In this document: positions 22,210 to 31,994 of the stretch, in pieces
Layout of the letters: each line of letters starts with the position of its first letter
How positions within the stretch are numbered: the first letter of the stretch is position 1
From: Cladorhizidae sp. MBARI D1340-BT2
Taxonomy: Eukaryota; Porifera; Demospongiae; Poecilosclerida; Cladorhizidae
NCBI GenBank assembly: GCA_028752905.1
Contig: JAQNBH010000015.1
Coordinates: forward strand, 31,246,488-31,310,487
Length of the DNA stretch: 64,000 nt
Reading direction: 5' to 3'
The notes under the pieces: model-generated
Told to the model about the DNA's origin: nothing
Database searches by the model: none
Seen by the model: the letters and a program-made list of their open reading frames with translations, nothing else
Program-made: the position numbers and the translations under genes

Positions 22210-22344
22210 CGAGAAACTACTGTGGATAAAGAGAGCCATGTCCCTTTTGCTTCGAACGTACAACTTCTTAATTTCGTGGCAAAAGTAACCGATGATGCTA
22301 CGATGGTCATCTGACTCAGAGAGCAACTTGACCACTCTTGATTC
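22210..22344 (-). CDS. START-like gene, exon 7 (START domain middle)
   Basis: Minus-strand exon of 135 bp (45 codons, phase 0 at both ends) between TTTAACAG and GTACGTGTTG. It encodes ESRVVKLLSESDDHRSIIGY, then HEIKKLYVRSKRDMALFIHS. A strand of the form RVVKLLSE, an IIGYF strand, then S-x-RD, matches the middle of the START/StAR-related lipid-transfer fold, where the conserved Arg-Asp precedes a long beta strand. The exon joins exon 6 exactly on a codon boundary. The rest of the domain (a further strand block and the C-terminal helix) must lie at lower coordinates; I could not find it, and the 39-bp minisatellite lies in the way. Confidence 0.7.
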
Positions 22345-22429
22345 CTGTTAAAGAGAAGCAATACATCTGATAAGTGTCATAGAAGTTTGAGGTGCATCTT
22401 AACCTTATCATTCAGCATTCGTATTGAGG

Positions 22430-22575
22430 TGCTTAATTTAGAAATAGCAACTTTTGCTAAAAATGCACGTCATTCTCAGAGTTCACCCGCTCTACTGGTG
22501 CTAGTGAGCGTGCCCATAATGCACGTCATTCTCAGAGTTCACCCGCTCTACTGATTCTAGTAGAGCATGCCCATA
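22430..22575. repeat. Direct duplication, about 57-bp unit, two copies
   Basis: AATGCACGTCATTCTCAGAG then TTCACCCGCTCTACTG occurs twice with small differences. In the intron between START-like exons 6 and 7. Confidence 0.9.
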
Positions 22576-22939
22576 CCACGATGCTGGATGGAATGGTTAG
22601 CTAGCGAGGGGGGCTGAATGCAATTGAATTAATTAAGCTAGTGAGCTGCTGCCTGCTTGCCCCAACATACACATGAATTCACACATGCACATACACACAC
22701 TCCTGCCTGTGTTTGTCCCATCACCAGGTCTGGGCAGATTACTGACCAAAACTCTTGTTTGGTGATTACTCAACTGATGTACCCTCCAAAAGTGCTTCCA
22801 GGCACAAACTCTGACATTGTTCAGAGAAAATATACAAACCAAACCAACTGCACTAAAAACATTTTTACCAGCACATGCCCAGTACCGCCCTATTGAGTCA
22901 CAAAACTTGACTTTCAGCTGAGGGGGCAAGTGGGAAAAA

Positions 22940-23300
22940 TAAAAGAATGACGATCACAACTTCCATCATAAACAGTCTCTCTTCCTGGCCTCTACTGCTG
23001 TTTCTGGAGGCCTTTCTCTAGAGGAAAGCTGCACAGGCATCTAGGCTTACCTGGAACCACTCTGGGTCTTTTTTCTCCTCTTCTCTCTTAATAAGAAGGG
23101 AGGTGTTTCCTGTTAAACGTCTCTGATGTATGTTTTGTTACGTACATAGACGATGTAGTCTGCGTTGCTTTGGTTTGCTAGAGCTGATTCTGGTACCAAA
23201 CCGCAGCTTATTGTATTTCCATTCTAATGATAAGTTCGGGGAAAAGAAGAAAAAAAGTTTAGCTATAAGTATATTAAAAAAACAACCAAATAAAGTTGAT
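22940..23300. repeat. Dispersed repeat family A, copy 3
   Basis: Second long copy of the element described at 18,050, with CTACTGCTGTTTCTGGAGG, AAGCTGCACAGGCATCTAGG and TATTGTATTTCCATTCTAAT. About 70 percent identical by eye. Confidence 0.65.
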
Positions 23301-23696
23301 GGTTAATCAGTTATAAAAAGCTATGGGGTTATGGGCATGGTCATTTGACTTAGCTAAGTCCCTGTGTAAGGATTACTTTGAATGTGAAAGTACTAAGCAG
23401 GTGGCTGGCTATTTTAATCACTGTCACTTTTCTACTGTGGGTCTTGGCACTAGTGTGGTGCGTGTATTTGCAGGTATTCAAGAGAGATGGTTCTTTGGGA
23501 GGGAACTGTCTTCTTTTAGTTTAGGTCGCAAAACGTGACATCTTATCTTCCAGTCACTCTGTAGAGTTATCATTTAAAAATCATGTGGTTTGTAATTAGT
23601 GTGAGGTTGGACTCATAATTGTGTTGCATATTAATTATAATTAACAATTAATTACGATTACTATACTCAAGTACCGTGATTAACAATTAATAATTA

Positions 23697-24140
23697 CCGT
23701 ATTTGCCGGAGTATAAGTCGCAGTAGTAGCTCCAAATCTTCTTCTCCAATTGAGGGGTGCGACTTATAATCCGAACATGCCGCTTTTCCTTAAACAACTG
23801 GGCGGGGTCTCTAGTGGCAATAAAATGTCTGGGAAGCGAATGAGTTACACTGCTGGCTTTAAGCTCAAAGTAGTTGGGTATGCAGAGAAGTTCGGAAACA
23901 GAGCAGCGGAAAGAGAGTATAGAGTCAGTGAAAAATCGGTCAGGGACTGGAGAAAGAAGAAGAGTGTTTTGACAACGCTGCCTAGATGCGCTAAAGGAAG
24001 GAAGGAGTGGTATTCGAAACTTTACCTATTGTCATTGCGCATGCGACCTATACTCCAACTATTATAGATTTTCAAAAAGATGGCCAACTTTGGGGGGTGC
24101 GACTTATATTCCGGTGCGACTTATACTCCGGCAAATACGG
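23697..24140 (+). mobile_element. Pogo/Tigger-like MITE, 444 bp, TA target site
   Basis: Flanked by TA on both sides (23,695-23,696 and 24,141-24,142). The 26-bp termini are perfect inverted repeats beginning CCGTATTTGCCGGAGTATAA. A second inner copy of the GTGCGACTTATA motif lies about 40 bp inside each end. TA duplication and this terminus are typical of pogo-like Tc1/mariner elements, widespread in animals. It lies in the intron between START-like exons 5 and 6. Confidence 0.92.
23825..24067 (+). CDS. Pogo-type DNA-binding domain ORF inside the MITE
   Basis: An 80-codon frame starting MSGKRMSYTAGFKLKVVGYA. Residues about 5-50 form a Brinker/CENPB-N-type helix-turn-helix (YTAGFKLKVV, GNRAAEREYRV, SEKSVRDWRKKK), the domain that pogo transposases use to bind their ends. 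There is no HTH_Tnp_Tc5 second domain and no DDD catalytic core, since the element ends about 70 bp later. A full transposase would be several times longer. The frame up to the domain end has no stop or frameshift, so an isolated DNA-binding protein could be made in principle; expression is unknown. Confidence 0.8.
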   Translation: MSGKRMSYTAGFKLKVVGYAEKFGNRAAEREYRVSEKSVRDWRKKKSVLTTLPRCAKGRKEWYSKLYLLSLRMRPILQLL

Positions 24141-24189
24141 TACAGTCACCTCAGGGCTCACTGCCCAACGCACATGCATACACATGCTA

Positions 24190-24245
24190 CTGCTTATCCC
24201 AACACACACACACACATGCACACACTCACTCACACACACACGCAC
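24190..24245. repeat. (CA)n microsatellite
   Basis: Interrupted CA run. Confidence 0.92.
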
Positions 24246-24309
24246 ACACCCCTACTTAACCCAGCTAAACCCGGCTAAGCTTTGAGTTTCTGGCTGTTGC
24301 TTGCCTTAC

Positions 24310-24406
24310 TGTCATGAACTTGTTCCACGAGGGATAGTTGTGCAGGTCCTGAATGAAGGCAGCTACTATGCTCACTGGGAGCTCCACCACACTCCGGCCC
24401 ATGAAG
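24310..24406 (-). CDS. START-like gene, exon 6 (START domain start)
   Basis: A 97-bp minus-strand exon between CTTGTATGTTAG and GTAAGGCAAG. Its first base completes a split Asn codon with exon 5. It then encodes FMGRSVVELPVSIVAAFIQD and LHNYPSWNKFMT, ending on a codon boundary that meets exon 7. The pattern G-x-x-V-V-E-x-P followed by a helix and D-L-x-x-x-P-x-W is characteristic of START domains, where a small-residue/aromatic site (usually R-x-x-W-D) follows the second helix; here the Trp is kept and the Asp is Asn. Confidence 0.75.
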
Positions 24407-24526
24407 CTAACATACAAGATAATGATGATCACGACAACAACACAATATAATAATAACAATTAAAAAAATTTAAAAAAATAAAAATAGTAATAGTATTAAC
24501 TCACAACACTGTTTTTTTTGTATATA

Positions 24527-24529
<3 letters not shown>

Positions 24530-24557
<28 letters not shown>

Positions 24558-24560
24558 CAA
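24530..24560. repeat. (TA)n microsatellite
   Basis: TA run within AT-rich sequence 24,420-24,600. Confidence 0.92.
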
Positions 24561-25038
24561 TGAAATTTACTCTCATAAGTGATAGTCGTGTATAATGTGC
24601 ATCCTGGCATGTAGGGTGAGTGGATCATATGGAGGGCAGTCCAGTGTCTCCTACTGACGTTGGACCCTGGAGGTACCACAGCAGGTCATGTACAAGTTTT
24701 TTTGTGGGCAAAATCCATATTTTTTAAGGCACTGCGCAATTTGTTTGGGTCAAAATCCAAGGACTCCACAGCGACCAAGAAGGGTTGCTGTGATTTTAGT
24801 GGGAGTCTGGGCTGATTCTCTAGGGCATTTTGAATAGGTAGGTCTTGGGTGGTTTGAATGTTGTCATGTTCCCTCAGGGAACTCATCCTCCGTTGTACAT
24901 AAGGTGGTGTGATATTGGACAGAACTGGAGGCCACTGCAGGTGAGTAGATTTCAGTGAACCATCGTGACTATCCACATTGATGAGCTCAAGATGGTTGGA
25001 GACTCTACAGTTGTGAGCACCTGAAAAGTAAGGCAGAT

Positions 25039-25108
25039 AAGATCAAGTCCAGAGTAAACACCATCTGGATACTGGCATCCAGATGGTGTTTACTCTGGAC
25101 TTGATCTT
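25039..25108. repeat. Perfect 32-bp inverted repeat with 6-bp loop
   Basis: Arms 25,039-25,070 and 25,077-25,108 are exactly complementary; the loop is ACTGGC. The left arm starts AAGATCAAGTCCAGAGTAAA. It lies within the LINE fragment, so one arm is LINE coding sequence and the other is an inverted copy of it. Confidence 0.97.
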
Positions 25109-25354
25109 TTCTGCCCAACTGTAATTGTGGTCAAAGGTCACCCAAGGAGCTTTGGGTTCTTGTCACACTTGACTGGTTGGCCACAGAGAGTGCCTTGAGC
25201 TCACGAGTTAGCCAGGCAGTGCTGACATGAAAGAGTTGGACAAGGACGCAGGCACCAATATGTGAAGTGTTCCTCCAACACTTGTAGGTCACGAGATACA
25301 GTACTGTTGATGTCATCAAACACGGTCGAGTAGCAAGAGCAAAACCGTCTGCAT

Positions 25355-25495
25355 AAGGCTGCATAGACTGAGATGGTGCAAGGCTGCATAGATTGAGATG
25401 GTAAGGCTGCATAGATTTAGATGGTGCAAGGCTGCATAGATTGAGATGGTGCAAGGCTACATAGACTGAGATGGTGCAAGGCTGCATAGATATTG
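25355..25495. repeat. Minisatellite, 25-bp unit, about 5.5 copies, inside the LINE fragment
   Basis: AAGGCTGCATAGATTGAGAT plus GGTGC. One copy is shortened. It splits the RT coding region just before the YADG box. Confidence 0.92.
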
Positions 25496-25679
25496 GCACA
25501 GCCTAGTGGCAGCCCATCATTCAAAATCTGCACTGTACTTGTTTGATTCCCTAGAGAAACCTTGCAACTGCGATTGCTGAGGATGGATGAAAGTACTCGT
25601 GGAGTAGCTTCGCACTTGAGGATCTTGACAGCTTTGATAAGGCAGCCATGATGCCCCACAGTAGGCTAATGAGTACACA

Positions 25680-26070
25680 CAAGTCTTAACTAATTAAGTG
25701 CCATAAGCACCATATGGTGCCAACCCGGCAACCCGGACATCGTCGGGGAAAAATATATATGATTAAATCAAAGAATTTGTACGCACATGTTCTTCATACA
25801 GACATGCCCAACAGACGGCTCTATGGATCAGGTATGGGACTTACAGACGGCTCTATGGATCAGGTATGGGACTTACAGACAGCTCTATGGATCAGGTATG
25901 GGACTTCAGTTCCTGTTGGACAGGGTGAGCGAGCAATATTAAATAAGGTTTGTAATGGCTGACGATGGCAACAGCCTATGTGAATGGTCTCTTCAGGACT
26001 GGCTTTTGCTACTGTTTCTGGAAGTTCTTCTTCGGTGAAAAGCAGCACGAGAAAATAAGCTTACCAGAGG
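25680..26070. repeat. Dispersed repeat family A, copy 4, with internal 32-bp tandem repeat
   Basis: Shares AGTGCCATAAGCACCATATG, AGTTCCTGTTGGACAGGG and TACTGTTTCTGGAAG with the copies at 13.87, 18.05 and 22.94 kb. Inside it ACAGACGGCTCTATGGATCA then GGTATGGGACTT is repeated three times (25,815-25,908). Confidence 0.6.
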
Positions 26071-26221
26071 AATCACAAGCTAAAAACAACAACACGCAGG
26101 CAGACCGGACGCGGCATCAGCACGACCAGCTGCTCTTTTCTTTCCCCTTCTCGTTGCCAGGCCTCGGCGCGGAGCTTGCTCGTTACTTCAAGGGACGCAC
26201 TCAACTTGACGTGAAGAGATG

Positions 26222-26800
26222 CAGGGGGCATTGAAAACAGAGGGGGTACTGTAAATAGAGGGGGCACTGTAAACAGAGGGGGCACTGTAAACAGAGGGGG
26301 CCTTGTAAACAGAGGGGGTACTGTAAACAGAGGGGGCATTGTAAACAGAGTGGGCAGTGTAAACAGAGGGGGCATTGTAAACAGAGGGGGCACTGTAAAC
26401 AGAGGGGGCCTTGTAAACAGAGGGGGTACTGTAAACAGAGGGGGCATTGTAAACAGAGTGGGCAGTGTAAACAGAGGGGGCATTGTAAACAGAAGGGGCA
26501 TTGTAAACAGAGGGGGTACTGTAAACAGAGGGGGCATTGTAAACAGAGGGGGTATTGTAAACAGAGGGGGCATTGTAAACAGAGGGGGCCCTGTAAACAG
26601 AGGGGACATTGTAAACAGAGGGGGCACTGTAAACAGAGGGGGCATTGTAAACAGAGGGGGCATTGTAAACAGAGGGGGCCTTGTAAACAGAGGGGACATT
26701 GTAAACAGAGGGGGCACTATAAACAGAGGGTACATTGTAAACAGGGGGGCACTGTAAACAGAGGGGGCATTGTAAACAGAGGGGGCACTGTAAACAGAGG
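26222..26800. repeat. Minisatellite, 18-bp unit, about 32 copies
   Basis: Unit GTAAACAGAGGGGGCATT with ATT, ACT, CTT and TACT endings. The six-codon period gives plus (VNRGGI) and minus (LFTMPP) frames of 135 and 294 codons that are artefacts. Strong G/C strand bias: purine-rich on the plus strand. Confidence 0.97.
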
Positions 26801-26989
26801 TCACGAAGAGTGAGCCTGGAGCCCTGGGCCGATAACCGACTGATGGGCGTGAAGGGGACCCCTCTACAAGATTACAGCATTGCTCTGCATCGACCTCCTC
26901 CTTGAAGGGACAGCACCGCAAATAGATGTCGTGGTGAGCCTCTAACTGCAAGGTCATACTAGGAAGAACCGCAGTGTAGTTGCAGATCT

Positions 26990-27172
26990 AGGGCAAGGTC
27001 AGCTCAATCAAGGGAAAGGTCAGCTCAATCAAGGGAAAGGTCAGCTCCAGGGAAAGGTCAGCTCAATCAAGAGCAAGGTCAGCTCAATCAAGGGAAAGGT
27101 CATCTCAATCAAGGGAAAGGTCACCTCGATCAAGGGAAAGGTCAGCTCAATCAAGGGAAAGGTCAACTCGAT
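26990..27172. repeat. Minisatellite, 21-bp unit, about 8 copies
   Basis: AAGGGAAAGGTCAGCTCAATC with AGAGCAAGG and shortened variants. Confidence 0.93.
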
Positions 27173-27589
27173 TCACCACAAAGACCAACTGGTTGCCCAA
27201 TCTAGCATAAGAATGGGTATCCCCCCCTTCCTTTCCTATTTCAGTGGTATTTTCTCTCCAGGGAACAGGTCGAGTGCAGAAGACATTCGGGAACTTGTCA
27301 CCATGTGCAATAATAGCCCGTGCCTTGCTCAATCCAAAGGGAAAGTACCTGCACGGATACTCGCCCCCATATCCGAGTCTCTAGCGACACCCACAAACGT
27401 CCAGGGGGCCAGATAGAGTCGGCGGAGCAGCCATAAGCTGAAGGTTATTGCAGCCGTACTTACCAGCTTGGACCAATCAAATCTTGAGGAACAAGAATAT
27501 TTATGGGATGTAGTTGAGAACAGACGGTGCTCAGGAACAAAAATAACTTTTTAACACTCACATCTTATCTACCTCTAGCGCTGTCTTGG

Positions 27590-28410
27590 TCGGGCCTACC
27601 AGCTAAATCATCATCTTCTATTCCTGCTAAGCAAGTTGGTAGAAGAATTCCTCCACGTCGTAGAAATATCATAGAAGAGCTTCGAGATAGCCTGCTAAAA
27701 AAGGTGCCCCAGCCATTAAAAAAAAATTCTATGGCTAGGGATAATGGTGGAAAGGACAACAGACAATAGTTGTTATTTTTGTGTTAGTTACCGTAAACTA
27801 AATGCAGTAATCCTCAAAATGCCAATGTGGTTGCCTGGGGCTTAATCCAGCTGGTTCTCATCTACTAAGTGGTTACTGGCTAGTCAAAGTTGCAGAGGCA
27901 GATAGGAAGAAAACAGCACTCTGTGCACCATTGAAAGCTTGTTTGAATTCTGAGAGCCAGCAAAGCATCTGCTCCTACGAGTGAGACTAGTGGGTGTAGA
28001 CATCAGGGACCCTCCATGATAAAACTCTGGAAATTCATACATTATATGGTTGACACCATTTTACAGCAAGGATGAGGCTTGCACTATTCTTACGAGGAAG
28101 GTCTAAATGTCACACTTGTTCTCACCAATGAGTTCTTCTTTCAATTTATCGAACAGCTGATCAAGGGGAGCAATTTGAATCTTCTCTCTAAGTGTTGGAA
28201 TTTGCAAGCTACCCGGCATTGCGAAGACCAGGATGACCGCACCCCACACCACCCACAATCAGATGGCCTTATTGAGCGATCAAATCATACACTTGTCACT
28301 ATGCTGGAAGCTGCAGCAACAGAACACCCACTTGACTGGGAAGATCATCTTTCCGGGCCACTATGTCTGGCGTATAAGTACAGTCACTGGATTATTTTTA
28401 GAATCTAGGA
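27590..28410 (+). pseudogene. Ty3/gypsy retrotransposon pol fragment, internally deleted
   Basis: Three pieces of one polyprotein lie in order on the plus strand, separated by stops and frameshifts. The N-terminal RT approach is GRRIPPRRRNIIEELRDSLL. The RT core piece has FCVSYRKLNAV (27,785-27,820) and GYWLVKVAEADRKKTALC (27,865-27,930). The integrase C-terminal core has TPHHPQSDGLIERSNHTL and LDWEDHLSGPLCLAYKYS (28,230-28,390). The segment between RT and integrase, including the RT active site and RNase H, is missing or unrecognisable. No LTRs were found. It is a relic in the intron between START-like exons 5 and 6. It may have been transcribed with that gene, but on the opposite strand. 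Confidence 0.8.
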
Positions 28411-29590
28411 ACTGAGCAGCAAGCAACGTGGGGGCTTACGACTCCATCGTCGTTCAAGAGCCTAACGAGGTGGGTTAAATGGAAATGTCAACCCTGCGAC
28501 GATTACTCTCCATTTTTTGGACTCATGTTTTGAGGGCTCAGATGCCTAGACATGGCTGGGCTGACATTTTTCAGGGGGGGGGAAGGGAACTTGGGGTATG
28601 GAAAAAAGAGGGGGTGGGGGCTAACCCAGTATCACATGATGGTTAAATCTCAAAATTTTAGATAATGACACAACCACCCTCCCCAGATACACCCCTGCGG
28701 GCTAGAGACCTAATGTATGGAGACACTTTAGCAGATGGAGACTCTAGATGCGGGGACCCTTTGGTTGTCAGTTTTTTATGAAGATTACAGAGGCTAAAAA
28801 GACCATCGAAAAGACTCAAACAACCATCAAAGCTGAGTTTACTAGATGTCACTGTCATATCCATGTGGATGTATGTGTGTATTTGTATATAGTATGTGTA
28901 TGCATGTGTGTATGTAGTATGTATGTATGTATGTATAAAGATAAGAATGTACCTTATAGATGGCCCAACCAGTAGGCTTCCTGTTTGAAAGCTTACATGG
29001 AGTTCAGCTGCTTTCCAAGGATGGTTAAATAGGAGACATGGACTCCCAAGTTCCCTGGAAGCCTCCATTGCCAAAACAATGGCAGTTGCTATTGTCGGTC
29101 ATTTTGCGGCCATTTTATTTACAGATACATCTGCACATGCATGTCTCACAACCTGCACATGCATGTCTCACATTCTGTCAATAGCGCACGCAATTTGCCA
29201 ACAATTTTTTTTTTAATGAGAGAAAAAACACGCTGGAGGTCACATAGTTCAAGCTGTTGGTGAGGCTGCAGCTAATCCTACTCTACCAGAAAAACAGCGC
29301 AGCTGCTGAAATGACAGAAGTTTACAGAGGGCAAAGTTGTTGACGACTCTGATAAAAAATTAATAAACACAACACAACACAACACAACACAAGAAGGTGA
29401 GTAGTATTACAGACACAGCAGCTAGCCATAATCATGGAGGCTGGGAAGAGCTGACGGCAGCAAAGACTTACTCCGACACTAACTGCATTGCAGAGCTTAG
29501 TCAAGCAAGTGGCTAACTACATAGCTCAAGGCTCTTGTGCACCTGGGTGCATGGTGGAGAACTAAACACTTCCAATGACTTAACTTGGTC
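28411..29590. other. Unannotated intron sequence
   Basis: Contains a G-rich stretch at 28,575-28,620, (GTAT)n at 28,868-28,935, a CTGCACATGCATGTCTCAC duplication at 29,128-29,172 and (AACAC)n at 29,367-29,392. No gene recognised. Confidence 0.5.
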
Positions 29591-29594
29591 CTTC

Positions 29595-29685
29595 ACATAC
29601 ACACACACACACACTCCAGTTTGGAGCTCCCCCCCCCCCCCCCACACACACACACCCACACACACACCCACACACACAAAACTCG
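29595..29685. repeat. (CA)n / poly(C) / (CA)n tract
   Basis: Two CA runs around about 14 C. A poly(G) run lies nearby at 29,805-29,817, close to START-like exon 5. Confidence 0.92.
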
Positions 29686-29829
29686 TGCAAAACCTGGACA
29701 ATGCCATGGATCTCTGCTAGCAATAGTAATAACAACAACAACAACGATAATAAACAATATTTTCTATGACAGATTTGACAAAAATCCTCTATAGCCCTGC
29801 AAAGGGGGGGGGGGGGGTGGTATACTTAC

Positions 29830-29898
29830 TTGAGGGTGTTGGAGTCACACATGCACTTCTTGGTAAACACGAGAACATCATTCTCCTCGTAGGAAAAC
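29830..29898 (-). CDS. START-like gene, exon 5
   Basis: A 69-bp minus-strand exon between TTTGTTGTAG and GTAAGTATAC. The first base completes a Lys codon with exon 4 and the last two open an Asn codon finished by exon 6. It encodes FSYEENDVLVFTKKCMCDSN and TL. The ENDVLVFTK strand is the beta strand that precedes the first conserved G-x-V-x-x-P block of a START domain (compare the typical K-x-G-V-x-V-Y-x-R). Exons 5, 6 and 7 thus read as one continuous START N-terminal half. Confidence 0.72.
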
Positions 29899-30284
29899 CT
29901 ACAACAAAGGGATACTTCATGTTTAAGTTGGCACTTGCAAGTTAATTGATGTTGGTTGGCATGTAACACTACGCCAGGTAGTTGCTGACATCACGACCAC
30001 CAGCTAGCATCCTGCTCTGGCCGCATCACGCAGCAGCACCTCAGCTTCAAATATAGACTTCAGTACTTGGTTTCTATGTTCAGAGTTTCATATATTTTTC
30101 CCGGGATGGATTTAAGAGATGATTCAAGTTCCATTCTGTAGGCAATGTCATGTTCTTTGACCTGACGTTTTGACCTGACGTTATTAACTCAATATTTGAT
30201 CGTCGTGTGTGATTGACCGGTTTTCTCAGATGAATAGGGGTAAATCCCGATACCACAAACAATCAAGGGACATCTACGGAGGTC

Positions 30285-31372
30285 CAATGCTCAATAGCTA
30301 GGGTTAGGTGGGCAATAGCTAGGGTTAGGTGGGCAACAGCTAGGATTAGGTGGGCACCAGCTAGGATTAGGTGGGCACCAGCTAGGATTAGGTGGGCACC
30401 AGCTAGGATTAGGTGGGCACCAGCTAGGATTAGGTGGGCACCAGCTAGGATTAGGTGGGCAACAGCTAGGATTAGGTGGTCAACAGCGGTGGGCAACAGC
30501 TAGGATTAGGTGGGCAACAGAGCTCTAGGATTGGGTGGGCAACAGCTAGGATTAGTTGGGCAACAGCTAGGATTAGGTGGTCAACAGCTAGGATTAGGTG
30601 GGCAACAGCTAGGATTAGGTGGGCAACAGCTAGGATTAGGTGGGCAACAGCTAGGATTAGGTGGGCAACAGCTAGGATTAGGTGGGCAACAGCTAGGATT
30701 AGGTGGGCACCAGCTAGGATTAGGTGGGCACCAGCTAGGATTAGGTGGGCACCAGCTAGGATTAGGTGGGCAGCAGCTAGGATTAGGTGGGCAACAGCTA
30801 GGATTAGGTGGGCAACAGCTAGGATTAGGTGGGCAACAGCTAGGATTAGGTGGGCACCAGCTAGGATTAGGTGGGCAGCAGCTAGGATTGGGTGGGCACC
30901 AGCTAGGATTGGGTGGGCAGCAGCTAGGATTGGGTGGGCAGCAGCTAGGATTGGGTGGGCAACAGCTAGGATTGGGTGGGCAACAGCTAGGATTGGGTGG
31001 GCAACAGCTAGGATTGGGTGGGCAACAGCTAGGATTGGGTGGGCAACAGCTAGGATTGGGTGGGCAACAGCTAGGATTGGGTGGGCAACAGCTAGGATTA
31101 GGTGGGCACCAGCTAGGATTAGGTGGGCAACAGCTAGGATTAGGTGGGCAACAGCTAGGATTAGGTGGGCAACAGCTAGGATTAGGTGGGCAACAGCTAG
31201 GATTAGGTGGGCACCAGCTAGGATTAGGTGGGCAGCAGCTAGGATTAGGTGGGCAACAGCTAGGATTAGGTGGGCAACAGCTAGGATTGGGTGGGCAGCA
31301 GCTAGGATTAGGTGGGAAACAGCTAGGATTAGGTGGGCAACAGCTAGGATTAGGTGGTCAACAGCTTTGACC
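30285..31372. repeat. Minisatellite, 21-bp unit, about 51 copies (1.1 kb)
   Basis: Unit GGTGGGCAACAGCTAGGATTA. AACA, ACCA and AGCA variants and ATTA/ATTG variants cluster in blocks. With a seven-codon period all of GLGGQQL, ARIRWAT (plus) and HLILAVA (minus) frames stay open for about 300 codons. Artefacts. In the intron between START-like exons 4 and 5. Confidence 0.97.
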
Positions 31373-31990
31373 TTGGACATTCATAAATATTCGAGGGCCA
31401 CCTTCATGTATAGACCTCTCTAGCTTAGGAGTCCTAAAACAGTCTTCATGTAGAGATACCATTTCCAGATAGGCAGGCAGGTTGGAAGTCTGTATGAACA
31501 GTCATGTCCTAGATCAGCCCAAGTAGATGTGACCATGGCGATAACCCTTTAGTACCACTTCAGGACATCAGTATGTCTGTGCCTTCCGCTCTAGGGCTAG
31601 GAACAGCTCTGGATAAGCTTACACTAGCCTTGGCCTTGGCAGAAGCGGTTCCTGGGGTATCATTCTCTGTCAGCCAACAAGCCAACATCAGTGCTATATA
31701 TAGCCAGCATGTCAGCATTTAATAGGTCTGTTGCTATGGGATACTGTTATAGCTAATGGCTTAGCTCTTATGGATTGATGATGATGTGTGTATGTGTATT
31801 GAGTGCCAAAAGGTTTGCTGCAGATTAATTTTCACTGGCACTCAAGTATGACATCATTATGCTTAATTAGGAGAGTGTGTTAATTAGTTGCAGTCCAAAA
31901 TCCGAGCAGCTGCACTAAGTGGCTTCCTGCTAGACCAGTCACGAGAGTCAGAGAAGGGGCAGCACTTATCCAGCATGGAGTTATATGGTC
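31373..31990. other. Unique intron sequence, nothing recognised
   Basis: No repeat, splice pair or protein motif found. Confidence 0.5.
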
Positions 31991-31994
31991 TACA

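Larger units (their letters stand above)
24686..25660 (-). pseudogene. Non-LTR retrotransposon (Jockey/CR1-like) reverse transcriptase fragment
   Basis: Minus-strand reading, from high to low coordinates. First comes a fingers/palm piece (LSNRSCKVSLGNQ, ILNDGLPLGC, matching the NGLPQGSVLAP region). It is then interrupted by a 25-bp minisatellite. Next is a YADGFALAT box, where the catalytic YADD has lost its second Asp, then an EEHFTYW thumb segment and an LGVTFDHNYSW segment in shifting frames, then a hairpin. It ends with the post-RT region (SLKSTHLQWPPVLSNITPPY, NQPRLPLKSQQPF). The order follows the RT of Jockey/CR1-type LINEs. Frameshifts, the inserted array and the mutated YADD make it dead. 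It sits in the intron between START-like exons 5 and 6. Confidence 0.75.

Noticed and set aside
24686..25020. Apparent exon of a START-like gene upstream of exon 6 (acceptor CTTTTCAG)
   Set aside because: The protein (KSTHLQWPPVLSNITPPY) is the post-RT region of a LINE, and exons 5 and 6 already join in phase without it.
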